A stretch of 64,000 bases of DNA, taken from contig NZ_CP047475.1 of the NCBI RefSeq assembly GCF_010587385.1, positions 1,116,001 through 1,180,000 on the forward strand. Direction: 5' to 3'. The position numbers were made by a program, and so were the translations under genes. This stretch comes from Vibrio astriarenae. Its GTDB lineage: Bacteria > Pseudomonadota > Gammaproteobacteria > Enterobacterales > Vibrionaceae. Position 1 is the stretch's first letter; every line of letters begins with the position of its first letter. Under the pieces are notes generated by a model. The model saw nothing but the letters and a program-made list of their open reading frames with translations, searched no databases and had not been told where the DNA came from. Positions 26,854-35,378 of the stretch are shown in pieces.

Positions 26854-28094
26854 TGAAACATAATCAAGATTTAGACATTGAATTAGTGCGCTCTCAGTTT
26901 CCCGCGTTACATCAAAGATACAAGGAAAAACCCGTGGTCTTTTTTGATGGACCTGGTGGATCTCAAGTTCCTCAGTCGGTACTTAATGCGATGTCAGAGT
27001 ATCTTGGACAGTTTAATTCAAACTTAGGCGGACATTTCTTCTCGAGTGAAAAGACGGTTGCGCAGGTGGAGCAAGCAAGAGAATGTGCTAGAGCACTTTT
27101 CAATGCATCGAGTGCGGAGAGCATTGTATTTGGTGCCAATATGACCTCGTTAACTCTATCCTTGAGCCGAAGTATCAGCCGAGATTGGCTTCCGGGAGAT
27201 GAAGTTGTGGTGACTGGCTTGGATCACTATGCCAACGTATCGAGCTGGGTTGAGGCGGCGAAGGATCGTGAAGCAAAAGTGTATCAGGCGCGCATCGATC
27301 CAGTCACTGGAGGCCTAGATGTTGACCATACTATTGACCTAATCGGCAAAAAGACCAAATTAGTCGCATTAACGCTGGCTTCAAATACGACAGGAACGTT
27401 AGTTGATGCCAAACCGATTATCGAAGCCGCACACAAAGTCGGAGCGAAGGTATATCTTGATGCGGTTCACTTGATGCCGCATCAGCTGATTGATGTCGAG
27501 TCCTTAGAGTGTGACTTCGCGGTGTGCTCAGCGTATAAATTTTTCGGTCCTCATCTTGGGATCGCGTATATCGCTCCGCAATGGTTACAAACCCTAGAAC
27601 CCTATAAGGTCTTGCCAGCGGCGAATATCGGTCCGGGACGCTTTGAAACCGGAACGCTCAATTTTGAAGCGCTTGCTGGCTTTTGCGCTGCGGTTGATTA
27701 TCTTGCGGGGTGGGGGACTGGCAAGGGTGATCTAAGAGACAGATTGGTATCTAGTTACCAGCAAATAGGTCGCTATGAAGAGAGTTTGAGTGCCTATTTT
27801 CTGCAGCAAATAGCGTCTATTTCAGGTGTGACCGTGTACGGCCACTATCAAGCGGATACCGGATTAAGAACCCCAACGTTTGCGATCAATATTGATAATT
27901 ACTTGCCACAAGATGTCGCGAAAATGCTTGGTGAGCAAAATATCTGTGTTTGGAGTGGGTATTTCTATGCCCCTGAGTTGATCAAGCAGCTTGGAACGAA
28001 AGAGCGTGGAGGTGTGGTGCGAATAGGTATGATGCACTACAACACATTCGAAGAGATAGACAAGCTCAAGCGCGCAATTGAAGCACTGCAATAA
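26850..28094 (+). CDS. Cysteine-desulfurase-like PLP enzyme lacking the catalytic Cys (VC1184 subfamily)
   Basis: This 414-residue class V aminotransferase-fold protein contains an N-terminal FFDGPGGSQVP, PLP-contacting DAVHLMPH, the Schiff-base lysine in VCSAYKFFGPH, and GRFETGTLNFE. Where SufS/CsdA have GHHCA with the sulfur-accepting Cys, this protein reads SGYFYAPEL, so Tyr occupies that site. It matches the subfamily described as TIGR01976 (VC1184), which has no established activity. It may be a lyase, epimerase or other PLP enzyme rather than a sulfur donor. It is coupled to the dioxygenase gene and probably acts on the same or a related amino acid (inference). Confidence 0.82.
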   Translation: MMKHNQDLDIELVRSQFPALHQRYKEKPVVFFDGPGGSQVPQSVLNAMSEYLGQFNSNLGGHFFSSEKTVAQVEQARECARALFNASSAESIVFGANMTSLTLSLSRSISRDWLPGDEVVVTGLDHYANVSSWVEAAKDREAKVYQARIDPVTGGLDVDHTIDLIGKKTKLVALTLASNTTGTLVDAKPIIEAAHKVGAKVYLDAVHLMPHQLIDVESLECDFAVCSAYKFFGPHLGIAYIAPQWLQTLEPYKVLPAANIGPGRFETGTLNFEALAGFCAAVDYLAGWGTGKGDLRDRLVSSYQQIGRYEESLSAYFLQQIASISGVTVYGHYQADTGLRTPTFAINIDNYLPQDVAKMLGEQNICVWSGYFYAPELIKQLGTKERGGVVRIGMMHYNTFEEIDKLKRAIEALQ

Positions 28095-28117
28095 TGAGCT
28101 TTCCCACTAGAATCAAA

Positions 28118-28168
28118 CTCTCCCAACATCCATTAGTAATAATGATGACATTTGGGAGAGCTTTGTTT
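28118..28168 (+). terminator. Terminator of the dioxygenase/PLP-enzyme operon, with T8-G8 tract
   Basis: CTCTCCCAA and TTGGGAGAG pair across a 25-nt loop (28118-28160), followed by CTTTG and eight T. Eight G come next (to about 28181), an unusually long homopolymer junction before the convergent gene. Confidence 0.7.
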
Positions 28169-28189
28169 TTTTTGGGGGGGGCGGGATCG

Positions 28190-29014
28190 CTATGCGCTCA
28201 CTTCGACTTCGTAAGAAGTGAACTTACGCACATTAATCACACCCGTATCAAAGATCAGGTATTGCCCTTTAATGCCCTGCAATGTGCCCGTTACCTCAGG
28301 GCTCTTATCAAAGTTATGCGATGTAATCTTAACCGGGTGTTGTTCAACCGGATAATGGAGAGGCGTGATCGCTTCATCTAGTACGGTGACGGCGTCATCA
28401 CCAAACTGCGCCTTAATCTCTGCGATTCGTGGTGCCGCTAACTCAAGGAGTTCTTTTGCACGCTCTTCAAGCGGCAGTGGGTCACCATCGCCTTTTAATA
28501 GCGTGCGCCAGTTGGTTTTGTCTGCAACATGTTTAGCAATTTCGATCTCTACCAGACCTGAAATATGGCGTGTCTTCACTTTTAGGATCGGTAAGCCCTG
28601 CGTCGCGCCTTGATCAATCCAACGGGTTGGTATTTGTGTGTGGCGGGTGATTCCGACCTTAAGGCTCGAGGTGTTAGATAGGTAGACAAAATGATCCACC
28701 ATACAGTTGGCTTCACCCCATTCAGGTTCACGGCAGGTACCGGCATCATAATGGCAGGTCTCTGGTTTCATGATACACATGTCGCAACTGGCGAGCTTCT
28801 TCATACAGACGAAACAGTGCCCTTGGGAGTAACTTTTCTTGGTTTTCTTGCCGCAGCTACAACAAAAAATATTGCCAGTATGCGTTAGAGTCACGGTCTT
28901 ACCAATCAATGGGTTGAGCTCGATTAACTCTTCTCCGACAGGTAGGCGATAGGAAACATCACCATCTAAGCTGGCTTTCATCTTGCTCAGCGTTCCTTTT
29001 GCGATAATCGACAT
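28190..29014 (-). CDS. DUF2797 family Cys-rich protein
   Basis: This is a 274-residue protein. Residues 48-110 hold many Cys in paired form (CCSCG, CFVC, CDMC, then CHYDAGTC), suggesting a zinc-ribbon-like module. The next part, YLSNTSSLKVGITR, looks like the start of a GIY-YIG-type fold, followed by helices and a beta-rich C terminus. This is the DUF2797 family, of unknown function; nucleic acid binding is a reasonable guess. AAGGA lies 7 nt before the ATG. It is convergent with the dioxygenase operon. Confidence 0.8.
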   Translation of the reverse strand: MSIIAKGTLSKMKASLDGDVSYRLPVGEELIELNPLIGKTVTLTHTGNIFCCSCGKKTKKSYSQGHCFVCMKKLASCDMCIMKPETCHYDAGTCREPEWGEANCMVDHFVYLSNTSSLKVGITRHTQIPTRWIDQGATQGLPILKVKTRHISGLVEIEIAKHVADKTNWRTLLKGDGDPLPLEERAKELLELAAPRIAEIKAQFGDDAVTVLDEAITPLHYPVEQHPVKITSHNFDKSPEVTGTLQGIKGQYLIFDTGVINVRKFTSYEVEVSA

Positions 29015-29167
29015 TGGCTTCCTTTATATTTTTATATTCAGATGGTGACTATCTTACTTCGCAACATGAGCAAAATGAACGGATAGTTAGTCAAGTGGCC
29101 GAGAATTGAACAGCTCAGGCGGTGGTGATAATCTCAATGCATAAGTTAGTTTAGCAAAGGAGTTGCT

Positions 29168-29326
29168 ATGGATATGCGTTGTGGTCACTGCCGCCACTTT
29201 ACTCGAACTCGCAATAACCAAAAAGATCTGTGTGGTGCTTGGGATCAACAGACGGTGGCCGATCGCGTAGTATGCCCATCATTTATCCCCCGTAATGCCG
29301 GAAAAATGAAAAAGGAGCACCGTTGA
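29168..29326 (+). CDS. 52-residue Cys-rich small protein (putative zinc-binding)
   Basis: A good AAGGAG precedes the ATG. The product has four Cys in two pairs: MRCGHCRHF near the N terminus, then LCGAWD and VVCPSFIP, with two His nearby, followed by a basic tail KMKKEHR. This pattern fits a small zinc-binding fold. Its TGA overlaps the ATG of the acetyltransferase gene by one base (TGATG), and AAGGAG for that gene lies inside its end, so the three genes 29168-30359 form a coupled operon. No known family is recognised. Confidence 0.72.
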   Translation: MDMRCGHCRHFTRTRNNQKDLCGAWDQQTVADRVVCPSFIPRNAGKMKKEHR

Positions 29327-29856
29327 TGTTCGTGATGCACGTTGATCAAGACATTGAGCTTGCACTTGTACAGCCCTCTTTTGCTGAGCGGTATCTGCAG
29401 CTGCTTAACGAAAATTTAGATTACCTCAGCGAGTGGCTTGCTTGGCCTCCCCATATAGAAGGGATTGGTGACTTTGAGTCCTTTATTCAGCAATCATTGC
29501 ACGATTATGCCGATGGTAAGTCGATGACATGTGCCATTGTCTACCAACATCAAGTGGTCGGAAATATCAGTTTTAACACGATTAGCCACACGCTGAGCCG
29601 AGTTGAAATCGGTTATTGGTTGGCTGAACCTTATCGCGGAAAAGGCATCGTCACTCGTGCCGTTCAGTTTCTCGTTAATTATGCATTTAACCAACTCAAT
29701 ATTGATAAAGTTCAGATATCAGTCGCTACCGGCAATACGGCTAGTCGCAATGTCTGCGAACGCCTGGGATTTGAACTTGAAGGCATCATTCGCTGCGCAG
29801 AAAACCTCAATGACCGTGTTGTCGATCATGCTGTTTATGGAGTAATAAAGTCATGA
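29326..29856 (+). CDS. GNAT-family N-acetyltransferase (RimJ/RimL-like)
   Basis: This 176-residue protein has the fold of ribosomal-protein or aminoglycoside-type GNATs. The acetyl-CoA pyrophosphate loop is EPYRGKGIVTRAV near residues 100-112, preceded by VEIGYWL and followed by ATGNTASRNVCERLGFELEG. It transfers acetyl from acetyl-CoA to an amine; the acceptor is unknown. ATG at 29326 is preferred over TTG at 29323 because AAGGAG is 8-9 nt upstream. It overlaps the next gene by 4 bp. Confidence 0.85.
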   Translation: MFVMHVDQDIELALVQPSFAERYLQLLNENLDYLSEWLAWPPHIEGIGDFESFIQQSLHDYADGKSMTCAIVYQHQVVGNISFNTISHTLSRVEIGYWLAEPYRGKGIVTRAVQFLVNYAFNQLNIDKVQISVATGNTASRNVCERLGFELEGIIRCAENLNDRVVDHAVYGVIKS

Positions 29857-30359
29857 GCGAACCCATCTTAACGACTCCTAGGGTGATATTATTTGATTGG
29901 GGCGATACCTTGATGGTGGATGACCCAAGTCAGCAGGGAAAAATGTGCTTATGGCCAAAGGTCAGTGCAACCGTTGGGGCACAGGATGTGTTAAAGAAAC
30001 TGTCACAGCATTTTCCCATCTATGTCGCCACCAATGCTCAAGACTCTAGTGTTGCAGATATTGAAGCGGCATTTTCGCGAGTTGACTTGTCTCAATATAT
30101 CTCTGGTTATTTTTGTTTCGACAATTTGTCGGTAGGGAAAGACCATACTGACTTTTATCCAAGGATTGCCAGCAAACTCAATGTCGATGTTCAAGACTTG
30201 CTAATGGTTGGCGACACTCTAGACAAAGACATCTACCCCGCTTTAGATGCGGGACTGCAAGCGATTTGGTTTAATCCTGCAAACACGACAGAACTTGGCA
30301 GTATGACGGCTATCCAAGCACTGGTTGAATTGACTGCCCTGTTTGAGATTAAGAGTTAA
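29853..30359 (+). CDS. HAD-superfamily phosphatase-like hydrolase
   Basis: This 168-residue protein shows HAD motif I as FDWGDTLM, with the nucleophile and acid-base Asp, a motif II region YVATNAQ, motif III Lys in GKDHTDFYPRI, and motif IV MVGDTLDKDI. The short, nearly capless form suggests a small phosphomonoesterase. The substrate cannot be predicted. It is the last gene of the operon with the Cys4 protein and GNAT, its ATG overlapping the GNAT stop (ATGA). Confidence 0.85.
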   Translation: MSEPILTTPRVILFDWGDTLMVDDPSQQGKMCLWPKVSATVGAQDVLKKLSQHFPIYVATNAQDSSVADIEAAFSRVDLSQYISGYFCFDNLSVGKDHTDFYPRIASKLNVDVQDLLMVGDTLDKDIYPALDAGLQAIWFNPANTTELGSMTAIQALVELTALFEIKS

Positions 30360-30577
30360 ACCCTAATTCTTGATAGGGGGAGTAGATAGTAGTTGATGGT
30401 CAATGTTTGAGCGCATTTCCGTATATGCTCTAAAGTGCTTAAGGGGTGAAATTCTGTTCCTACGCCTTCAATATCCCCCCTTGTTTTCACGTAAGAGGGG
30501 GAAAGTAATGACTATTTGTTGATCTATAATCGCAGTAGATTCGTTACTTTATACCCGAAGCAGGGATACAGAATATT

Positions 30578-31954
30578 ATGAACAGTAACTACCCAAAGCA
30601 CAGCAATGTTATTCTGCACGCATTTGATTGGCCATACGCTTTAGTGGCTCAACGCGCGAAAGAGATCCGCGCAGCAGGATATCAAACCGTATTAATCTCT
30701 CCTCCGATGAAATCATACAAGTCGGAGCAGGGCACCCAATGGTGGCAGCGCTACCAACCGCAAGACTATCGTGTCATCGACAACCAACTTGGCAATACTG
30801 ACGACTTTAAGGCGATGATCGCCGCGTTGAATGAGCAGGGCGTGTGGCTGTATGTGGATGTTGTATTTAATCATATGGCGAACGAGTCATCGCTTAGAGA
30901 TGATCTTAGTTTTCCTAATGCACAAGATATGTCGGCCTATAAAGCAGACGCTGACTATTACGAACAACAAAAGCTGTTTGGTGATTTGTCTAAGCCTCTA
31001 TTCACGGAAGATGATTTTCTTGAAGCTTTCCCAATCGAAGACTGGAAAGACCCGTGGCAGGTACAAACGGGACGAATCAGTGGTGGCCCACAGGATCCGG
31101 GTTTACCCTCACTCAGTGATAATGAGCATGTTGTTGAGCAGCAGCAAGCCTATCTAAAAGCGCTAAAATCACTTGGTGTGAAAGGCTTTCGAATTGATGC
31201 TGCTAAGCACCTTTCATTAGAGCACCTTGAGAAGGTCTGGACAGAAGAGATCGTCCACGACGTACATATCTTTGGTGAGATCATTACCGATGGCGGTGCG
31301 ACAGAAGATGAGTATGAGCTGTTTCTCCAGCCTTATTTGGAGCAAACTCGTTTGTCTGCCTATGACTTCCCGCTGTTTCAGACGTTGTTTGATGCACTAG
31401 AGCCAAAGGGCTCGATGAAGTCGTTGATTGACCCTTATAGCTTTGGGCAAGCGCTTTCTAGTCGTCGAGCAATCACGTTTGCAGTGACTCATGATATTCC
31501 AAACAATGATGTGTTCTCAAACCTAGTGATGGAAGAGCAAGATGAGTGGTTAGCGTACTCTTACATTCTCGGCCGTGACGGTGGTGTGCCGTTGATCTAC
31601 ACCGATTTGGATACCAGTGGCATTCAGGGTGAGGACAAACAACCTCGCTGGCTGAATGCATGGCATGACAATCGAATGCAAAAACGCATTGAGTTCCATA
31701 ATCGTATGCACGGCGAGAAAATGGAGCTGATCGAAGCAAGTGATGATCTGTTGGTCTTTTACCGAGGTGAAGTGGCTGAGTTGGCAAAAGGCATTGTTGC
31801 GCTAAACAAATCGAAACGTCCACAAACACTGACGATTGATATATTTGGCGAGTGGTACGATCTACTGTCGGGTAAGGTATTCCAGTCAGACGGTGAGTCG
31901 TTGACCTTATCTATTGCTGCAAACGATAGTCTGATGCTGGTTCACGCTCGTTAA
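30578..31954 (+). CDS. Cytoplasmic alpha-amylase, GH13 family
   Basis: This 458-residue protein has the conserved GH13 regions: DVVFNHMA (region I), GFRIDAAKHL with the nucleophile Asp (II), IFGEIIT with the acid Glu (III), and VTHDIPNND with the stabilising Asp (IV). No signal peptide is present, so it acts inside the cell on maltodextrin or glycogen. It is a single gene ending at a shared terminator region with repeats. No maltose-regulator site was recognised upstream. Confidence 0.88.
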   Translation: MNSNYPKHSNVILHAFDWPYALVAQRAKEIRAAGYQTVLISPPMKSYKSEQGTQWWQRYQPQDYRVIDNQLGNTDDFKAMIAALNEQGVWLYVDVVFNHMANESSLRDDLSFPNAQDMSAYKADADYYEQQKLFGDLSKPLFTEDDFLEAFPIEDWKDPWQVQTGRISGGPQDPGLPSLSDNEHVVEQQQAYLKALKSLGVKGFRIDAAKHLSLEHLEKVWTEEIVHDVHIFGEIITDGGATEDEYELFLQPYLEQTRLSAYDFPLFQTLFDALEPKGSMKSLIDPYSFGQALSSRRAITFAVTHDIPNNDVFSNLVMEEQDEWLAYSYILGRDGGVPLIYTDLDTSGIQGEDKQPRWLNAWHDNRMQKRIEFHNRMHGEKMELIEASDDLLVFYRGEVAELAKGIVALNKSKRPQTLTIDIFGEWYDLLSGKVFQSDGESLTLSIAANDSLMLVHAR

Positions 31955-31978
31955 GGCTCTGAATATACGTAACACTAG

Positions 31979-32068
31979 GTCATGCTGAACTCGTTTCAGT
32001 ATCTTGGTCGGGGAGTGGACATAGCTTCGTCAAACACCTTAACTAGACCCTGAAATAGATTCAGGGTG
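31979..32068. repeat. Palindromic dispersed-repeat-like element
   Basis: The segment opening GTCATGCTGAAC at 31979 and the segment ending CAGGGTGAC at 32068 are imperfect inverted copies of each other (about 26 bp per arm). The right arm contains its own hairpin, CCCTGAA/TTCAGGG. The layout resembles small non-coding palindromic elements scattered in Vibrio intergenic regions. Confidence 0.55.
31981..32035. repeat. 55-bp direct repeat, copy 1
   Basis: It begins CATGCTGAACTCG and ends CTTCGTCAAAC. It is highly similar to copy 2 at 32138-32192, with a handful of transitions. Confidence 0.75.
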
Positions 32069-32137
32069 ACGCACGTTGTAGGTAGTCATTGCACGTTAGA
32101 TACTCTGCTTACCAGAGTGTTCAAGCACAGTCTCTGT

Positions 32138-32192
32138 CATGCTGCACTTGTTTCAGTATTTAGGCTGGGGAGTAGATATAGCTTCGTCAAAC
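32138..32192. repeat. 55-bp direct repeat, copy 2
   Basis: Same length and orientation as copy 1; it begins CATGCTGCACTTG and ends CTTCGTCAAAC. The two copies start 157 bp apart, and copy 2 lacks the inverted right arm that follows copy 1. Confidence 0.75.
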
Positions 32193-32206
32193 GACTAGAA
32201 TCAAAA

Positions 32207-32241
32207 AAAGGGCTAACACGATGAGGTGGTGTTAGCCCTTT
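32207..32241. terminator. Bidirectional terminator
   Basis: AAAGGGCTAACAC and GTGTTAGCCCTTT form a 13-bp perfect stem with a 9-nt loop, preceded by further A and followed by T. It separates the amylase gene from the convergent RND pump gene. Confidence 0.85.
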
Positions 32242-32321
32242 GTCTTAGGTACAGAGAGTATTTTGCTCAGGTTCGCTACAGCATGATAGGCAGTGGCTTA
32301 TCGTGCTGTAGCTCGCTTTTG

Positions 32322-35300
32322 CTACTCTTCTATTGGTTTAATATTGTAGAAAATGGCAAACAGAACGGGCACTACGATCAGCGTCAATACTGTCGCGAAA
32401 CCAAGGCCAGCCATAATTGTGATGGCCATTGAGCCAAAGAAGGCATCAAAGACGAGGGGAACCAGGCCTAAAATCGTGGTTAACGCCGCCATACTTACAG
32501 GGCGCACACGACTGATTGCGCTGTCATAAATCGCCAAGTAAGGATCTTTACCCGTGTCTAACTCGGTGTTGATTTGGTCGAGTAGAACAATACCATTTTT
32601 CAAAATCATGCCACTTAAGCTCAATAGACCAAGCAGCGCTGTAAAGCTGAAAGGCATGTTTGTGCTAAGCAGACCGATCGCTACACCGATGATCGAAAGT
32701 GGCACGGTTAACCAAATCACCAACGGCTTCTTAATCGAGTTGAACAAGAAGATCGTGACGATGAACATGATTAAATATCCCATAGGAAGCGATTTAAACA
32801 TGGCTTCTTGCGCGTCAGCCGAAGATTCATATTCGCCACCCCACTCAAGGCTGTAGCCATCAGGTAACGCGAGGGCTTCAACTTGTGGCTGCAAACGTGC
32901 AAACAAGCTTGCTGCGGTCTCATCGCCCAACACATCATGGTCAGCCAAAACAGTCAGCGTTCGTTTACGGTCTTTTCGCTGAATCAGTGGGTCTTGCCAG
33001 TCTAGTGCAACCCCATCAATGACTTGTTCAATCGGAATATAGGTTTGTAGCGATGGGCTCCAAATCTGTAAGCTAGTTAACGATGAGAAGTCGATACGCT
33101 CTTCTTCTGGTAAGCGGGCAATCACAGGTAGTGAGTGTGTGCCATCGCGAACCATACCAATGGTGTTACCGCCAAACGCCATTTGTAGAGTGCTCGATAG
33201 ATCCTGTTTCGAGATACCTAAGCGACGCGCTTTTGACTCATTAAATAGTGGAACGAGCTCTTTGGTTCTCTCGCGCCAGTCATGACGAACGTTTCGAGAG
33301 CCTGGGTCTGCATTGAAAATGTCCTCAATTCTTCCTGCTACATCACGCAATACCTCTGGATCAGGGCCAGTGATACGCGCTTCAATTTTTGAAGCGGGAG
33401 AAGGGCCAAACTCCATTAATTTAACTTGGAAAGTCGGCTCTGAAAATTGCTCTGCAAGCTGCGTGTCGAAGCTATCTAACATGTTGAACATGTCTTCGCG
33501 GGTTTCTGCTCGAACACTAAACTGGGCGTAAGCTTGGTAACTCTTCTCAGGCTGGTAAGTCAGCATGAAGCGTTGTAGACCTTGACCGACAGTTGTCGCA
33601 ACAAACTCCACATTATCTTGTTCGAGAATGAAGGCTTCAACTTGTTTCGCTTGCTTTTCCGTTTCACGAATATCCGTTCCTTCCGGCATCCACATGTCTA
33701 GATAGAACATAGGGGTATTTGATGCAGGGAAGAAAGACTGCTTAACGCTGCCAAAGCCAACGACCGCTAGCGCAAGCATGACAATCATAGACGTCACCGT
33801 TAACCAGCGGAATTTGAGTGCTTTCTTAAGCATTGAACCGAAGATAACAAACAACATGCCTTTGTATGGGTCGTCTTCTTCTTCAGTGGCGTTTGGATCT
33901 TCTTTTAGTAGTAGATCCGCTAGGAAAGGCGTGAGCGTTAATGCCGTTACCCAACTTAAAAATAGTGAATAGCAGAGAACCCAAAATAGCGAGCCCATAA
34001 ATTCACCCGTAGCGTCTTGAGACAAGCCGATAGGGGCAAAGGCAGTAATTGCAATAACGGTTGCACCAAGCAGCGGCCATTGAGTCTGTTTCACTATATC
34101 CGCAGCGGCTTGCACTTTAGTACGGCCTTTTTTAAGTCCAACCAATATGCCTTCGACCACGACAATCGCATTATCTACGAGCATACCCAGTGCAATAATC
34201 AGTGCGCCCAATGAGATTCGGTGCAGTTCAATATTGTTGTAGCTCATTAGCATAAAGGTACCGAACACCGTCAAAAGCAGAACGGCACCAATGATGATCC
34301 CGCTTCGCAAACCCATTGCAAAAAGGAGAACGACAATCACGATACCAACCGCTTGCGCCAGGCTAATGACAAACTCTTGGACTGACTTATCAACTTCTGC
34401 CGCTTGGTTGTAGAGATAGTTCAGTTCGATACCAGCAGGTTTAATGCTATCGAGCATCGCAAGCTCTTGTTCTAGTACTTGTCCCACTTTAACTACGTTG
34501 ACACCCGCACTGAACGAGATACCGATGTTGATGGCAGGCTTGCCATTAAAGTTAATGATGTTCGATGGGATCTCTTGGATACCTCGGCTAATATCCGCAA
34601 CATCTTTAAGACGAATAAGTTGTCCTGTATCTCGCCCGTGGATGATTAGGTTCTCTAGCTCTTCAACAGAGCTCATGTTACCGCTAGGTCGAATCGTCAG
34701 TGACTGACCGTTGATCATCACTTTACCAGCGGATTGAACATTACTTTGTTGGTTCAAAAGACCGACAACGGTATTCATGTCTAGGTTCACAGCCGCGAGG
34801 CGCTCTAGGGACATTTCAACGAATAGTTGCTCTTGCTGGTCACCGGCGATAGAAACTTTACCGACACCATCGACAAGCTCAAGCTCGCGACGGAGGTAGT
34901 CTACGTAACGTTTTAGCTCTGCATAATCATAGCCGTCTCCGGTTACCATGATCATGATGCCAAATACATCACCGAAATCATCAATGATCTGCACGGAGGC
35001 AACGCCGCCAGGTAGGGTTGGCTGCAAGTCATTAATCTTACGACGCATCTCGTCCCAGATTTGTGGGAGCTCATCGGGGCCATAAGACATGTCCATGCTG
35101 ACCATGATCTGTGACATGCCATTAGAGGAAGTGGAAGTGATCTTGTCTACATAAGGCAGTTGACGGATCTCTTTTTCGAGCGGATAGGTCAGCTCCTCTT
35201 CTACCTCTTGGGCAGTGGCACCCGGGTAGGTAGAAACCACCATTGCATCTTTAATGGTGAAGGCAGGATCTTCCAAGCGACCAAGGTCGTTGAAAGACAT

Positions 35301-35378
35301 TACGCCGCCGATCGCGAGAATAACTAGGAAAACCCAGCTGATAACGCGATTCTTTATTGAATATTCAGCAATGTTCAC
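32322..35378 (-). CDS. RND efflux pump inner-membrane transporter
   Basis: This 1018-residue protein has the RND layout: one N-terminal helix, a large periplasmic loop, a central block of helices, a second loop, and C-terminal helices. Proton-relay positions are in GMLVDNAIVVVEG (Asp-Asn rather than the Asp-Asp of AcrB) and GMILKNGIVLLDQ with a conserved Lys. The start is a GTG overlapping the stop of the adaptor gene. With two adaptor genes upstream it resembles VexIJK of V. cholerae and VmeGHI of V. parahaemolyticus. It should export hydrophobic or bile-type compounds by proton antiport, using an unlinked TolC. Confidence 0.9.
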   Translation of the reverse strand: MNIAEYSIKNRVISWVFLVILAIGGVMSFNDLGRLEDPAFTIKDAMVVSTYPGATAQEVEEELTYPLEKEIRQLPYVDKITSTSSNGMSQIMVSMDMSYGPDELPQIWDEMRRKINDLQPTLPGGVASVQIIDDFGDVFGIMIMVTGDGYDYAELKRYVDYLRRELELVDGVGKVSIAGDQQEQLFVEMSLERLAAVNLDMNTVVGLLNQQSNVQSAGKVMINGQSLTIRPSGNMSSVEELENLIIHGRDTGQLIRLKDVADISRGIQEIPSNIINFNGKPAINIGISFSAGVNVVKVGQVLEQELAMLDSIKPAGIELNYLYNQAAEVDKSVQEFVISLAQAVGIVIVVLLFAMGLRSGIIIGAVLLLTVFGTFMLMSYNNIELHRISLGALIIALGMLVDNAIVVVEGILVGLKKGRTKVQAAADIVKQTQWPLLGATVIAITAFAPIGLSQDATGEFMGSLFWVLCYSLFLSWVTALTLTPFLADLLLKEDPNATEEEDDPYKGMLFVIFGSMLKKALKFRWLTVTSMIVMLALAVVGFGSVKQSFFPASNTPMFYLDMWMPEGTDIRETEKQAKQVEAFILEQDNVEFVATTVGQGLQRFMLTYQPEKSYQAYAQFSVRAETREDMFNMLDSFDTQLAEQFSEPTFQVKLMEFGPSPASKIEARITGPDPEVLRDVAGRIEDIFNADPGSRNVRHDWRERTKELVPLFNESKARRLGISKQDLSSTLQMAFGGNTIGMVRDGTHSLPVIARLPEEERIDFSSLTSLQIWSPSLQTYIPIEQVIDGVALDWQDPLIQRKDRKRTLTVLADHDVLGDETAASLFARLQPQVEALALPDGYSLEWGGEYESSADAQEAMFKSLPMGYLIMFIVTIFLFNSIKKPLVIWLTVPLSIIGVAIGLLSTNMPFSFTALLGLLSLSGMILKNGIVLLDQINTELDTGKDPYLAIYDSAISRVRPVSMAALTTILGLVPLVFDAFFGSMAITIMAGLGFATVLTLIVVPVLFAIFYNIKPIEE

